A stretch of 64,000 nt of DNA from Diphasiastrum complanatum (GCA_029204225.1 CM055114.1:19023273-19087272), one strand, 5' to 3'. Shown: positions 33,701 through 44,523, counted from the stretch's first letter. Notes: generated by a model from the letters alone, not told the origin. Numbers and translations are program-made.

Positions 33701-36660
33701 AATTCTTAACCGTCTCATATGATATTCTAGAGATCCATTGATCATCTAGTTGTCCTATAATCACTATAGGATATTATCTCATATTCTCAAACACTAGAGA
33801 ATCCATTTATTTGGATGATTGGCATACCTATCAGATGGATACCCAAAATTCTCATCTGATTATGTGACTTAGACAGAAGAATTAAAATGGTTCAATATTG
33901 CATCCTGATCCTTTCTGGTTAATGATAAGCTTCAAAACCCTACTGATGCATCAAATCTAGGGACAAGCTTCTGTCAACTAACAGATCCAATGTAATCCAC
34001 GTATCAGATTCCACTTCTAGACCTCACAATTGACATCCAAAACTGTGGATAACTCAATGGTTACAAAGATATCAGTTACGAATTCAACTGAATGAATTCT
34101 AACCAAAAAATTAATAACCAGTATTAAATATTTATTTACAGGGATTACCAAAATTATAACTGCAAAATACATTTCTTGATCACACTTACTACCTCTAATG
34201 TCCACTCTTCTTCTCTCCTTAGGACTTTAATTCCCTGGAAATCTATTTCATCTAAGGTACCAAGAAGACGTTGACATTAGTAAATGTTTTAAAAAAACTA
34301 ATTACTCTAGGCAAAAGTCTAAAATAATTTATTTCTAATCTATACCTGGGCTGAATATTTTATATATCAAAAATCATTTACTAGTATATGAAATAGTACT
34401 AGTCTGATCTTTTGAATATAATTCACCATAGGATTTTACTGGAAATGAAATCAGTTATGTAATTTTTATTATTACAAATTTTCCAATAAAACTTGACTAT
34501 TTTTTCTTTTTATTGACTGGTTTGGCATTACTCCGTTAATATTGACAAAACCTATTCAAACATGAAATTACATGAATGGAAATCTCACTTATAGGATTTT
34601 AGTAATTTTTGAATTGTATCTTGTCAGATTTACTGACTAGATAAAGAATACTATTGCCACTCATTCAACCTGGTCATTTCATATTGTTTGACGATTTTAA
34701 TCAAATTTAATGAGTATCTTGCACAAACGTTCACTTGAATTATTTCTATCAATCTACATCGATTAGAAAACTATCAAACAAGTAACTGATTTCCAATTTT
34801 TACCAAATTGAAATTCAACAAAAAAAAAAAAAAATTCAAATTTTAACTTTCAATCTGGGAGTCTCCAACTCCAAAGCTAAAAAATGACAACATAGTAAAA
34901 ACTGTCGGCGATTCATTGTGGTTCCTTTAATCAATTTTAACTTTTCTATCATTGGAAAATAATTTAGACTTAGTGAAAACATTGTGATCAATTCTTACTA
35001 ATAAAATAAGTTTAATCAATTCACTAATCTAAACTGATTCCATAGATAACGAAAAAAATGACCAAAATTTTAATTGTTTTTGAAAAACTCAATGCTTTAT
35101 TTTACATAATTCAAATATTCTGACGAAAATATTGTTAGTATAAAAGACAATCGGAATCGAAAAATCGAAACACTGTCCAATTTTAATGTTACTGATCCAA
35201 TGTCAAACTGGCATGCAAAGCACACTACATCAGTCACAAACATCATTACGGAATTTTTTACGTAAACTTCAGTTTTATGGAATTTGTCAGCCATTAACAC
35301 TGATTTGTGACCCAACTGTTAGAGCACATGCGTATGACCACTCAAATCGATTGTAAATCCCTCATGCATGTCAGAATCACTCTGAGAATCAACATGCAAC
35401 TAATCCATGCAAACACAGTACTACCAATTAGGGAAATGACTAGCATGCAATCAGAACAATTCCAAATTTTGCCAATTTTACTCACAAAACTACAAAACTT
35501 CATATGATCATAACTTTGGCTACAAGACACCAAATTGGATGTTGTAAAGCTCAATACAGACGAAGACCAAGTGGAAAAGATGCTTGCTATGTCATCCTGC
35601 CACCTAGGCTTCACACATGCGAGATCAGAGTGTCTGAAAATCAGTAGTAGGGCGCACTTCCACAAGAAGGAATCATGCAAAAACGTGCAAACAGCCATTC
35701 TAGCCCTAAATTGATGTTACCAGTAGTCTTAAATAGCCTATTAGACCTCTATAAAGCATTCATACTGATCCTAAAATGCAGTATAGGCTGAGAACAAAGA
35801 TTTCTTGATTTGTAAAAGTCAAAATAGCTTCAAATTTGATGGAGATGGTGCATAAGCCATCGGCCATCAATTCATAGGTCTCATAGCTTGTTGGGAAGGT
35901 AAAAAGAAATGTTAATCATGTTGTAATTTATTCCAGAATGATCTCCTTATGGATTTGGAGAGATCCAACCCTCAAAAATCACCAAAAATGGGCATTTTTT
36001 GAGCTTTTTTTACTTCCTACAAGTTCAATTGCTGGAATTCTTGGTTCTAACTTCAGGGAAAGCTTCAAAAGACTTTGGTCCACCACTTTACAAGCTCTAC
36101 ATGGTGTTTTACAGCCACCTACTATCCAAATGGCTATTTTCCGGTTTTTTCATCACCATAAAGTGGAAATTCATGACATACAACTCTTTCTCTAACACAT
36201 GCAAACCAATTTACAAAATTACAACCATCTAATTGATCTGATCTTGCTGGATTTTGGTTCTTACTACTTATTATGTGCCAAAAAGCATGAAAAACCAAGC
36301 AATTTTGACCAAAACATAGCCTAGAATCATAAATCTTTGGAGAGAACCGTCATGCATCATTAATTTCATAATTAATGAACCCTAAAACGAAAGTACACTT
36401 GCTGGAGAATTCAGATATACCAAAGATTTGATCTACACAAGAAAAAGCTCCAAAAAAGCATTGCAAATTGGCCTTCAAGGACAATTTTCCATAAACCACA
36501 AAGAATCCCAAGAGTAATGCACAACATGCAAATTGAAACTGGGATAGTACACCCACTTGCAACCATTGCTATCCACCTTGGACGAGAATTCTCATGGATC
36601 CAACCCAAAATTTCGACGAAAGGTAGCTCTTCTCCATGTTCTCCAATCTTCGTAAGCCTT
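30784..36660 (-). other. non-coding interior of the LARD
   Basis: The 5.9 kb is AT-rich and without a supported gene on either strand. No frame from 30020 to 34017 reaches 60 codons, and the short frames further right show no family resemblance. Texture is uniform, with many 'gattc', 'aatct' and 'ttcac' words and no tandem repeats. Confidence 0.8.
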
Positions 36661-36672
36661 GCTCTGATACCA
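36661..36672 (-). promoter_or_regulatory. primer-binding site of the LARD
   Basis: GCTCTGATACCA on the plus strand is TGGTATCAGAGC on the minus strand, adjacent to the 5' LTR. Confidence 0.9.
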
Positions 36673-36723
36673 CTATAAGGGAAGCTCCCTAAGATTCTGC
36701 TTACAAGATAAACCACAATGGAA
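36673..36723 (-). repeat. 5' LTR of the LARD, inner fragment
   Basis: These 51 bases are the end of the 5' LTR, next to the primer site. The remainder lies at 42011-42476 beyond element C. Confidence 0.85.
36719..36723. repeat. target-site duplication TGGAA, element C left
   Basis: TGGAA precedes element C and recurs at 42006-42010. Joining across it restores the LARD LTR sequence. Confidence 0.9.
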
Positions 36724-37554
36724 TGTGCAAAAAGTACAAAAAGGACCAAGAGTGGATCCTAATCTGATCCACAAGAGAGATTGGTTGTCAGATTACTTGA
36801 TCGATCAATCTACTTCAGATTAAGGTCAATCTAGATCAATTCTAGACACAAAATCCTAACAAGAACAATCATTAATTGAAGGTAAGTGTACTTTATGGTT
36901 TCACACGTGTGAAACACTGTCTGAGTACGGACTCCAACCTGAAAATCAAGTACACATTCATAGAACCTCAAAACAATCAAAACAAATGTAGACAAATGGA
37001 GAGAATCACTCAAAATTGCTTCCAAAACCAAGATTGGTGTCTCACAATGATTATGGCCAAATGTGGCTCTATATATACAATAAGTGGGAGCTCGTGGTAC
37101 TGATCATCCCTTTGATCCCACATGTAAGAAGGTGCTTTGTCATATGATGATTCATCATGCAAAACTGACACTTGTACAAAACCTTCTATTTTGGGCACTT
37201 TTGGTCCATTTTCCTTCTATATGGACATCTACTTGAAAATCTTCTAGAAGTCAAAATTTGCCTACTTCAGACTATTCCACACATGTGAGCTGTCCTCTAC
37301 ACATGTGATATGACACCTAACCAAAGGATGTGGCTCATGCAATCAATAGATTGATGCCATGTGTCATATGTCTAAAAAACTAGTTTTTGGCCTTTTTAGC
37401 CACTAGAACTTGAATTAAATCATATGTACAACCTATATGATTATGGTACATGACAAGTACACTATTTTCACACGTGTAATAGGCTCCACACATGTGTGTT
37501 TATCTATATACAAGATTTTTGGACTCTACCAAGCTTATTTTTGCATTTTTCACA
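36724..37554 (-). repeat. 3' LTR of element C
   Basis: It contains TTTCACACGTGTGAAA at 36899-36914, a TATATATA core near 37070-37078, and several CACATGTG words (around 37270-37310 and 37493). Confidence 0.95.
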
Positions 37555-37694
37555 CTCGTCCTCAAAAATCTAGCTTGGTAAATTTAGCTTGATGGAAAAC
37601 ATGATGATCTTGAACTTGACTCCATGGGCTGAATTGGACTTTGCTGGTTCAAAAGGTGTGAAGATCAGCCAATGAGCTTGATGTTGATCTGAAA

Positions 37695-39623
37695 TCACCA
37701 TATCCATGATAGTGCTTCTTTGATGTTGACATCTTTGATGAACTTGAGAGCCTTGGACCATCCTAGCACCTCCTTCCAATTTTCATGTAGATGCTTGACC
37801 TTGAGGCTTGCTCCTTCTTCATGTGCATGCTCCTTCATGAGAAAATAAAGATTTCTTCTTGATTTATTAGGATCACAAAGATCTAACATCATGTTACCAC
37901 GATCTAGAGAATTAGACTCATCCAAATTGGCAAGACTATGCATGCTATAATAACAAATTGTTTGCATCATATCTTCATGCTTGTTTACCATGCTAATCTC
38001 AGATCCAATGAGGCTAAATACTTCATTATGGAGATAAGTGTCTTTAGAAGATGATTCACTTACTCTCATAAAGAGTTTACAGTTTGCCTCAATACAAATT
38101 TTCAAACTATGAGTGAACAAATCACTTTTGCTCTTGCATGAGTCAAGAGCATACATTTGATGAAATAACCATTTGCTTTCTAATTGATTTAAAATCAATT
38201 TCAACCTTTTAAGAACATCATCTATGTTCTCAAGAGAGACTTCATACTCAACTAGTATGGCTTTACTCCAATTTTGAGATGCAATGATCTCACTAAAGCA
38301 AATTGATTTATCAAATGACATAAGAGAAATAAGTATGAGATGTATACCACATGAGATATGCTCCTCTTTCCCTTGAAATGTGAGCCACATGGAATCAACC
38401 ATATTTCTTGAGTTTCTTTTTGGAATCACAACTTGAAAAGGTCTCTCCTCCTCAATCTTTGGCACACTTGAACCTTGAGATAATTCTTTAAAATCCTCTT
38501 CATGGTGCTCCTTCTTGATGGAAATCGGAGACCTCCATGTCTCATAATGATCGAAACAAGTATGACCATTCAATATGCACTTCCTATAATTATCAAGATT
38601 ACTTATGCAAGAAACATAAGTCCAAAAATCACCACAACTTGGCATGATTTTTCCAATATCGAAATCAAAAGGTATTTCCATCTCAATAAGGCTAACTACT
38701 TGCTTATGGATATAAGTGTCCACTTTGGATGCTTCACTTATTCTCATAAGAAGTTTACAACTAGTCTTTAAGATTGAAAACTTACAATTTTCATCTTTAT
38801 GAATGAACACATCATTCATGATCTTATTGAAACCAAAAGATCCTACATTATGAAGATATTTCCATTTCCTTGACTTCATAACTAATGTAAGCTTACAAGG
38901 GAAACATATTTTGCTATGTTTTAAGGCATCACAATCAACTAGTATTGCCTTAATCCACCTTTGAGATACAAAAATCTCTTCAAAGCAAAATGGTTCTTCA
39001 TAAGTTGGCATGAGAGCATAAATCAAACTATTTTCATTTTGTGATTGCTCCTTATTCTTGATTGATTTCTCTTGGATAATAACAAAAAGTTTGAACTTGT
39101 CCAAAGTTCCAAGCAAAATACTTTCCAAGGACATAAAATAAATCCAAGTTACTTTCATGAAAGTGACATCTATCTTTGCATCTTGAACCAAACAATGCAC
39201 TTCCAAATGAAAAATTTCAAAAGATTTGACATGTGTTGTGATGGACTCTTGAAGACAAATCTTGCAAGTCCTTGTGAGACTCCAAGCCTCATTCACCTTT
39301 CCACAAAGGAAACACCTTTCCTTGGACTTGTCCTTCTTGTATTTGCATTTTGAACTTGAAGCTCCATCCTTCACCTCGGCCCCCTTGCTTTGGTTCTCCT
39401 TGGATGGACTGGTTTTCTTTTTGTAGCATCTTGAGAAAAAATATCCTCCCTTGCCACAAAGGTTGCACTTAGGATCCTTTCTTTCCTTCAATAGGATGCC
39501 ACCTATTGATACTATGTGAATAAAAACTTGTGATATGATTCTACAAATGTAATTTGTGACTCTCAAGAGACTAGATTTGAACATCTTCAACAAACTAGAA
39601 GGATCTACAAAAGATCTAGACAA
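37695..39623 (-). CDS. element C ORF, 642 residues, function unknown
   Basis: This is the longest intact frame in the window. Residues 53-66 read CNLCGKGGYFFSRC, the spacing of a retroviral zinc knuckle (C-X2-C-X4-x-X4-C) but with Tyr in place of His. A second Cys cluster, CFLCGK with CKIC, follows at 104-123. A Lys-rich linker joins them. Residues about 177-345 and 396-575 are diverged copies of one module. Shared phrases are SQRWIKAILVD against SQNWSKAILVE, and CKLLMRISEASKVDTYIHK against CKLFMRVSESSSKDTYLHN. The C-terminus is charged (MKEHAHEEGASLKVKHLHEN). I see no signal peptide, membrane segment or catalytic motif. It occupies the gag position of element C, and the N-terminal Cys clusters suggest gag descent; the duplicated module is unrecognised and could come from a captured host gene. 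The start is the first Met of the open frame. Confidence 0.7.
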   Translation of the reverse strand: MSRSFVDPSSLLKMFKSSLLRVTNYICRIISQVFIHIVSIGGILLKERKDPKCNLCGKGGYFFSRCYKKKTSPSKENQSKGAEVKDGASSSKCKYKKDKSKERCFLCGKVNEAWSLTRTCKICLQESITTHVKSFEIFHLEVHCLVQDAKIDVTFMKVTWIYFMSLESILLGTLDKFKLFVIIQEKSIKNKEQSQNENSLIYALMPTYEEPFCFEEIFVSQRWIKAILVDCDALKHSKICFPCKLTLVMKSRKWKYLHNVGSFGFNKIMNDVFIHKDENCKFSILKTSCKLLMRISEASKVDTYIHKQVVSLIEMEIPFDFDIGKIMPSCGDFWTYVSCISNLDNYRKCILNGHTCFDHYETWRSPISIKKEHHEEDFKELSQGSSVPKIEEERPFQVVIPKRNSRNMVDSMWLTFQGKEEHISCGIHLILISLMSFDKSICFSEIIASQNWSKAILVEYEVSLENIDDVLKRLKLILNQLESKWLFHQMYALDSCKSKSDLFTHSLKICIEANCKLFMRVSESSSKDTYLHNEVFSLIGSEISMVNKHEDMMQTICYYSMHSLANLDESNSLDRGNMMLDLCDPNKSRRNLYFLMKEHAHEEGASLKVKHLHENWKEVLGWSKALKFIKDVNIKEALSWIW

Positions 39624-41163
39624 ACCTAAGAATCAATCTTCACAGTAATGACTAGTCACTTGGAAACTTTGCTTTGATCACTAAGACAAAAGCACACAAT
39701 CTTTGAATCAAATCACTAAATAAATCAGATCCAATCTCCTATTGGAATCATCAAATACCAATGACTCTTTCTTTTGAAAGTTGAAATGGATATGAAAAAC
39801 ATTTGACACCTAGATTTTCCTTTTACTTGACTAGTTCTCTCAACACTTGAGATTCTTGAACAAAAGATGGGTTTTGTTTCAAATACATGAAAATCAAACT
39901 TAATCACTTCTTTTGGACTCACTCTTGACCCAAATAATCTCACACTTGAGATTTAGAATGAATTTGATTTGATTTGACAACAAACTATACCATCAATTTT
40001 TCACAAAGCTTAAAAAATTAGACAACTAGAGATTCACAAAGATCTCAATCATGCATGAATACTCAAATATGGACTCCTCCTCATTCTAGACATCCAATGG
40101 GATCTCAAATTGACCCTCACACTCTCACAAAGAAAGTTGAATAGAACTAATTTGAGCTTCATACATACTATGTCAATTTTTGCTCAATAAATTGATTCAA
40201 TCACCCCTATTGGATTCTACCAATTACTCTACCTTTAGAGACTTGGAATGAAATTCAAAATAAAAAGTTGTGATTTTTCTCACTAAGATATTGTGCTTCA
40301 AAGAGCTAATGCCACTTAGAAAGATTTGATCACATAGGAGAAGACAAATTCTTCAACAATAACAACACATAATGAGCTTCTAGATCTTGCCCTCTACAAA
40401 GGAAGGAGCTCTTAGAAAATTGGATCTCTCTCTACACATTTGTCATAGACACCTTAATGAATCTTTTCATACCTTAAAATCACTCAAACAAATTGAGTAG
40501 GGTATAACAATGTGACTTGGATCTCAATCTCTTTTCTAGAACTCTCAATTTAAGCCAATCTATGTCAAATTCTACAAAAGATTTGCATAGATGCTCTATA
40601 TGCACTAGAAACTCTCAAAGGTTTCACTTGGAGGACAGATCCAAGGATGTTTTCTAGCAAATTGATGCTTCTAAACTTGACCCTATCACTCTTGAACAAA
40701 TCTAGAGTGATGGTACAATGGATTTCAACCTCTCACCTTGCATATCACTCCTTAATCTATGATTTTTAGCAAAATCTCTCTCAACTTCAACATGCACTCA
40801 AAAAATCAGAGATGATCAATTAATGCACCTATTTCAAGCTTCAAATTTAATTTCTTGGCTGATCTAATCCAAGAACTAATCAAGGGATTAGATTCTCTAT
40901 AGAAAATGCTTGATTTTGCACCAAAAATCTCTCAAATTGGGTGTGTGAGTCAAATTGTACAAATTTTTGAATTTTCTCAGCCAAAACCGGAGATGTACGG
41001 CCTCACACGTGTGAAAAGGGTTCTTACAGCCCACAACAAGTTCTGGTCCAAAAATTTTGAGAATATCTATCAAATCCAACTTGCTACCCAAAATTTGACT
41101 AGTTTCCAAAAAACTGCTAATTTTGGCTTTGATTTGGATTAACCCTATCAATTTCAACAAAAC
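39624..41163 (-). other. leader of element C
   Basis: The 1.5 kb between primer site and ORF shows no supported frame on either strand. It is A/T-rich, with one more CACACGTGTGAAA palindrome at about 41003-41016. Confidence 0.65.
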
Positions 41164-41174
41164 CTCTGATACCA
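41164..41174 (-). promoter_or_regulatory. primer-binding site of element C
   Basis: CTCTGATACCA on the plus strand gives TGGTATCAGAG on the minus strand, touching the LTR. Confidence 0.9.
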
Positions 41175-42005
41175 TGTGGAAAAAGTACAAAAAGGACCAA
41201 GAGTGGATCCTAATCTGATCCTCAAGAGGGATTGGTTGTCAGATTACTTGATCGATCAATCTACTTCAGATTAAGATCAATCTAGATCAATTCTAAACAC
41301 AAAATCCTAACAAGAACAATCATTAATTGAAGGTAAGTGTACTTTATGGTTTCACATGTGTGAAACATTGTCTGAGTACGGACTCCAACCTGAAAATCAA
41401 GCACACATTCATAGAACCTCAAAACAATCAAAACAAATGTAGACAAATGGAGAGAATCACTCAAAATTGCTTCCAAAACCAAGATTGGTGTCTCACAATT
41501 ATTATGGCCAAATGTGGCTCTATATATACAATAAGTGGGAGCTCGTGGTACTGATCATCCCTCTGATCCACATGTAAGAAGGTGCTTTTTCATATGATGA
41601 TTCATCATGCAAAACTGACACTTGGACAAAACCTTCTATTTTGGGCACTTTTGGTCCATTTTCCTTCTATATGGAGATCTACTTGGAAATCTTCTAGAAG
41701 TCAAAATTCGCCTACTTCAGCCTATTCCACACATGTGAGCTGTCCTCTACACATGTGATATGACACCTAACCAAAGGATGTGGCTCATGCAATCAATAGA
41801 TTGATGCCATGTGTCATATGTCTAGAAAACTAGTTTTTGGCCTTTTTAGCCACTAGAACTTGAATTAAATCATATGTACAACCTATGTGATTATGGTACA
41901 TGACAAGTACACTATTTTCACATCTGGGAATAGGCTCCACACATGTGTTTTTATCTATATACAAGATTTTTGGCTTCTACCAAGCTTATTTTTGCATTTT
42001 TCACA
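41175..42005 (-). repeat. 5' LTR of element C
   Basis: It has the same length as 36724-37554. A TATATATA core lies at about 41520-41527, in the right orientation and position for a promoter. Its palindrome at 41350-41365 is TTTCACATGTGTGAAA, one base away from the other copy. Confidence 0.95.
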
Positions 42006-42010
42006 TGGAA

Positions 42011-42476
42011 AACACAGTATGGAGCAACCACCCAACCAAGTAGAAGCAAACCAATCAACTCTAGAAGCTTCACTCCCAAGCCAAGGAATAAGAAGCATGA
42101 ATGTAGAGTGAAACCCTGGCAATGAATCCATGATCACAATAATGAGTAGGGCAAATTTGGCCTTAATATATAGAGCCAAAAGCAACCTAGGCACATAGCC
42201 ATGCATAGCCCTAAGTTCCCTATACATAGATTTCCCTATAATAGAGTCCATGGACCACCTATTCATAGAATTGATATTGATAACTCTACACATGCATACA
42301 CTATCTCAAACCTTGTCTAAATTCCATTTACTGTGTTCTGGGCCTCACAAGGATATTAGTTACTTTCGGGTCACATCCAGTATGACGTGGCACATTTAAC
42401 AGCTTGATTTACTGGAGTATCGTGTATCCAAGACTAGGAGTATACTGAATCCTACTTAATGGCCATGGACATAACA
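42011..42476 (-). repeat. 5' LTR of the LARD, outer fragment
   Basis: It continues the LTR interrupted at 36723 and ends ...GGACATAACA, followed by the ATATG duplication (42477-42481). Confidence 0.85.
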
Positions 42477-42496
42477 ATATGCCTCTTGGGTATCGT

Positions 42497-42622
42497 CATT
42501 TTTAGGTAAGACACCCAAAGGAGTTGGCTCAATTGGTTAACGCTTGACATCCAAAGTTTCTTTGGTCTCAAGTTCGAGCCTTCCATTGGAAACCAAGAAG
42601 CATTTTTAGGTAAGACACCCAA
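42497..42622 (+). mobile_element. tRNA-like (SINE-type) insert with 22-bp direct repeats
   Basis: An 82-base unit (42519-42600) has a polymerase III A box TGGCTCAATTGG (42525-42536) and a B box GTTCGAGCC (42572-42580) at tRNA-like spacing. The 22 bases on each side, 42497-42518 and 42601-42622, are identical and begin CATTTTTAGGTAAGAC. This looks like a retroposed tRNA-derived head of a SINE with its target duplication. The unit lacks a long tail or A-run, and its ends do not pair well as an acceptor stem, so it is not a functional tRNA. Confidence 0.65.
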
Positions 42623-43225
42623 TCGGCACAAACAACTCCATTGAGGAGCCAGTTAGCCTCCTTTGCATCCTCAATGGATTCTTGTCATCATTAGTATTGT
42701 TAGGATTATGGTTTAATTATAGATGGAAAATTGATTTATATGTTGGTATTGCCCTCGTAGCTTTGACTCAATACCTATAAAAGCTTGGACTATGATACAG
42801 GAACCACACACGCACACACACACACACATGAATAAATTAAGTTTCTACAATCAGAGTAGCATGAACTAGTAAGCATGAAACATAAATCAAGATACTACGA
42901 ATTAGAGTAGCATGAACTGGTAATCATGAAACATAAACGAATGGCATCACACACGCACATGCACACGCACACGCACACCCTAACCTAAACACACACGAGG
43001 AAGAAAAAAAAAAAGAACATAGCAGAGTGATAATCAAAACTCCTGAACTGTACGGTTATATCCGATTCCATAATCTCGCCACAGGCTCCCTCCCTACGGC
43101 GTTTGGGCTTTCTTGTGGAACTTATCGTCCAACAAGAAACATTTGAACCACGTCTTTAACGGAAGAAAACAAGCGCTACACACCTTCCTAGAATTGGGAG
43201 TGTTGGCTATCTTTAACTCTTCCAT

Positions 43226-43280
<55 letters not shown>

Positions 43281-43340
43281 TCTTTGCTTTTGATTTTTTT
43301 TTGGATCCATTTGATGGTGGTTTTTCTGAAATGTGCTAAA
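42623..43340. repeat. gene-free stretch with CA and CT microsatellites
   Basis: CA repeats lie at about 42804-42828 and 42952-42980, and a CT repeat at 43229-43277. A unit of about 50 bases containing AGAGTAGCATGAACT and CATGAAACATAAA is tandemly duplicated at about 42853-42938. No gene is seen. Confidence 0.75.
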
Positions 43341-43767
43341 ATATTTTATTAGTAAGGTCATTGCCTAGGTCTTGCTGGAGTGAAACTAACCCTTATTGAT
43401 GGATTTGTTGGACTCAACTTGTATGTATCTTCTAAAAAGCCAAGTATACTACTACTTTTGTATAGCTTGAGTCAAACTTGTGTTTTGAAACCAACTCACT
43501 TCAAATATATGCTGAGAAATCAACTCAACAAGATTATCAATGCTCTAAAATCAAATAATTATGGTCAATTATTGGTCACTCTATACTTAGCTTGAAGGAC
43601 AGACATAATTGTTGAGAGTGGGGATCATTTGTTTTCTTAGGCCAACTATGGAGTTCCCCAGCGGGTTCATAAAAATATTTGTTAAGAAGTGTCGTCATTT
43701 CAAGGACAAAAGTAATCAAGAAAGCAGCATGAAGGCCTCAATGTGGTGAAAGGATCTAAGAAATGTG
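43341..43767. other. gene-free stretch left of copia D
   Basis: Only short frames without recognisable content are present. GTTCCCCAGCGGGTTC occurs near 43653. I see nothing I can assign. Confidence 0.5.
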
Positions 43768-43892
43768 GTAGGCTGTTGTTGTAGGGCTGGTATGCTATTG
43801 TTTTTGGCTACCATTAGTACCTTTTATTAATTTCTTTTGTCTCTTGAATGCTTTGTCAAGTTCATGTGTATCAAAGGTAGCATTAGGATGCT
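43768..43892. repeat. 125-bp repeat, copy left of copia D
   Basis: From GTGGTAGGCTGTTG to GGATGCTT it matches 47517-47641 at roughly 90%. The two copies directly border copia D on each side. Confidence 0.8.
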
Positions 43893-44523
43893 TATACTAG
43901 ATCTACTTCTAGATCTAAAGAAGCTTTTCAACTTGTGCATTCGGATCTTCATTCTTTTAGTACAACTAGCAATGGTGGGGCAAAAATGTATGCAACTTTT
44001 ATTGATGACTTTAGTAGGTATACTTGGGTCTATCTTCTTAAAACCAAGGATGAAGTGTTTGCTGCATTTGTCAAGTTTAAGAATGAAGTGAAAAATCAAT
44101 TCAATACAAAGATCAAATACTTGAGATCAGATAATGGAGGGGAATACACTTCAAATAAGTTCAAAGATTTTTGCATAGCACATGGGATTAAGAGGGAGTA
44201 CTCTAGTCCTAGGACTCCACAACAGAATGGAGTGGCAGAAAGGAAGAATAGAACCCTTTGTGAATGTGCCAAGGCAATGAGACTACATGCTCATCTTGCT
44301 AAGTCCTATTGGGGGGAAAGCTTTAGCATGTGCTAACTATCTTTGTAACAGGAGGACAAGTGCTTCTTTGAATGGTAAGACTCCCTTTGAGGTCCTCTAT
44401 GGTAGGAGGCCGAGTGTCAAGCATTGTAGGATCTTTGGTTGTACTTGTTTTGTCAACATCACTCTTGATGATAGAACTCAGAGAAGATCCTTCATCAAAA
44501 AAGGGTGTGTTTGTTGGCTATAA
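43893..44523 (+). pseudogene. copia D integrase remnant
   Basis: The catalytic core is well preserved: LVHSDLHSFS, YATFIDDFSRYTWVYLL, YLRSDNGGEYTSNKF and RTPQQNGVAERKNRTLCE, so the D, D and E residues are all present. Frameshifts near 44325 and 44505 break it before KTPFEVLYGRRPSVKHCRIF and FVGYNEVRKAYKVYIPS. The N-terminal zinc domain is missing. Confidence 0.9.

Larger units (their letters stand above)
36724..42005 (-). mobile_element. element C: non-autonomous LTR element with one long ORF
   Basis: This complete 5282-bp insertion has 831-bp LTRs at both ends, about 97% identical by eye, with TGTG...CACA termini. On the minus strand the primer site TGGTATCAGAG follows the 5' LTR (41174-41164), and TTGAGGACGAG precedes the 3' LTR. 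The interior holds a 1.5-kb leader and a single 642-codon ORF, and no protease, integrase or reverse transcriptase. It inserted into the 5' LTR of the LARD. A solo LTR of the same family is at 44954-45766. The TGTGAA start and purine tract resemble copia B and D, suggesting mobilisation by copia enzymes. Confidence 0.9.
30264..42476 (-). mobile_element. LARD-type non-coding retrotransposon, minus strand
   Basis: LTRs lie at 30264-30783 and, split by element C, at 36673-36723 plus 42011-42476. On the minus strand the primer site TGGTATCAGAGC (36672-36661) follows the 5' LTR, and a polypurine stretch AAGGAGGAAGAA (30795-30784) precedes the 3' LTR. The 5.9-kb interior contains no reading frame resembling gag or pol. 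It is therefore a large retrotransposon derivative moved in trans. The LTRs begin TGTTATGTCC on the minus strand but end in TTAT or TTATG rather than a clean CA. Confidence 0.85.

Noticed and set aside
37695-39623. Element C ORF as an ordinary host gene
   Set aside because: It lies exactly between two LTRs with primer site, purine tract and target duplication, so it belongs to the element even if its ancestor was a host gene.
42497-42622. Functional tRNA gene
   Set aside because: A and B boxes are present, but the ends do not form an acceptor stem and the unit is bounded by direct repeats, so it is a retroposed tRNA-like sequence.
43094-43352. Frames with Arg-Glu or Ser-Leu repeats
   Set aside because: They arise from the CT microsatellite at 43229-43277.
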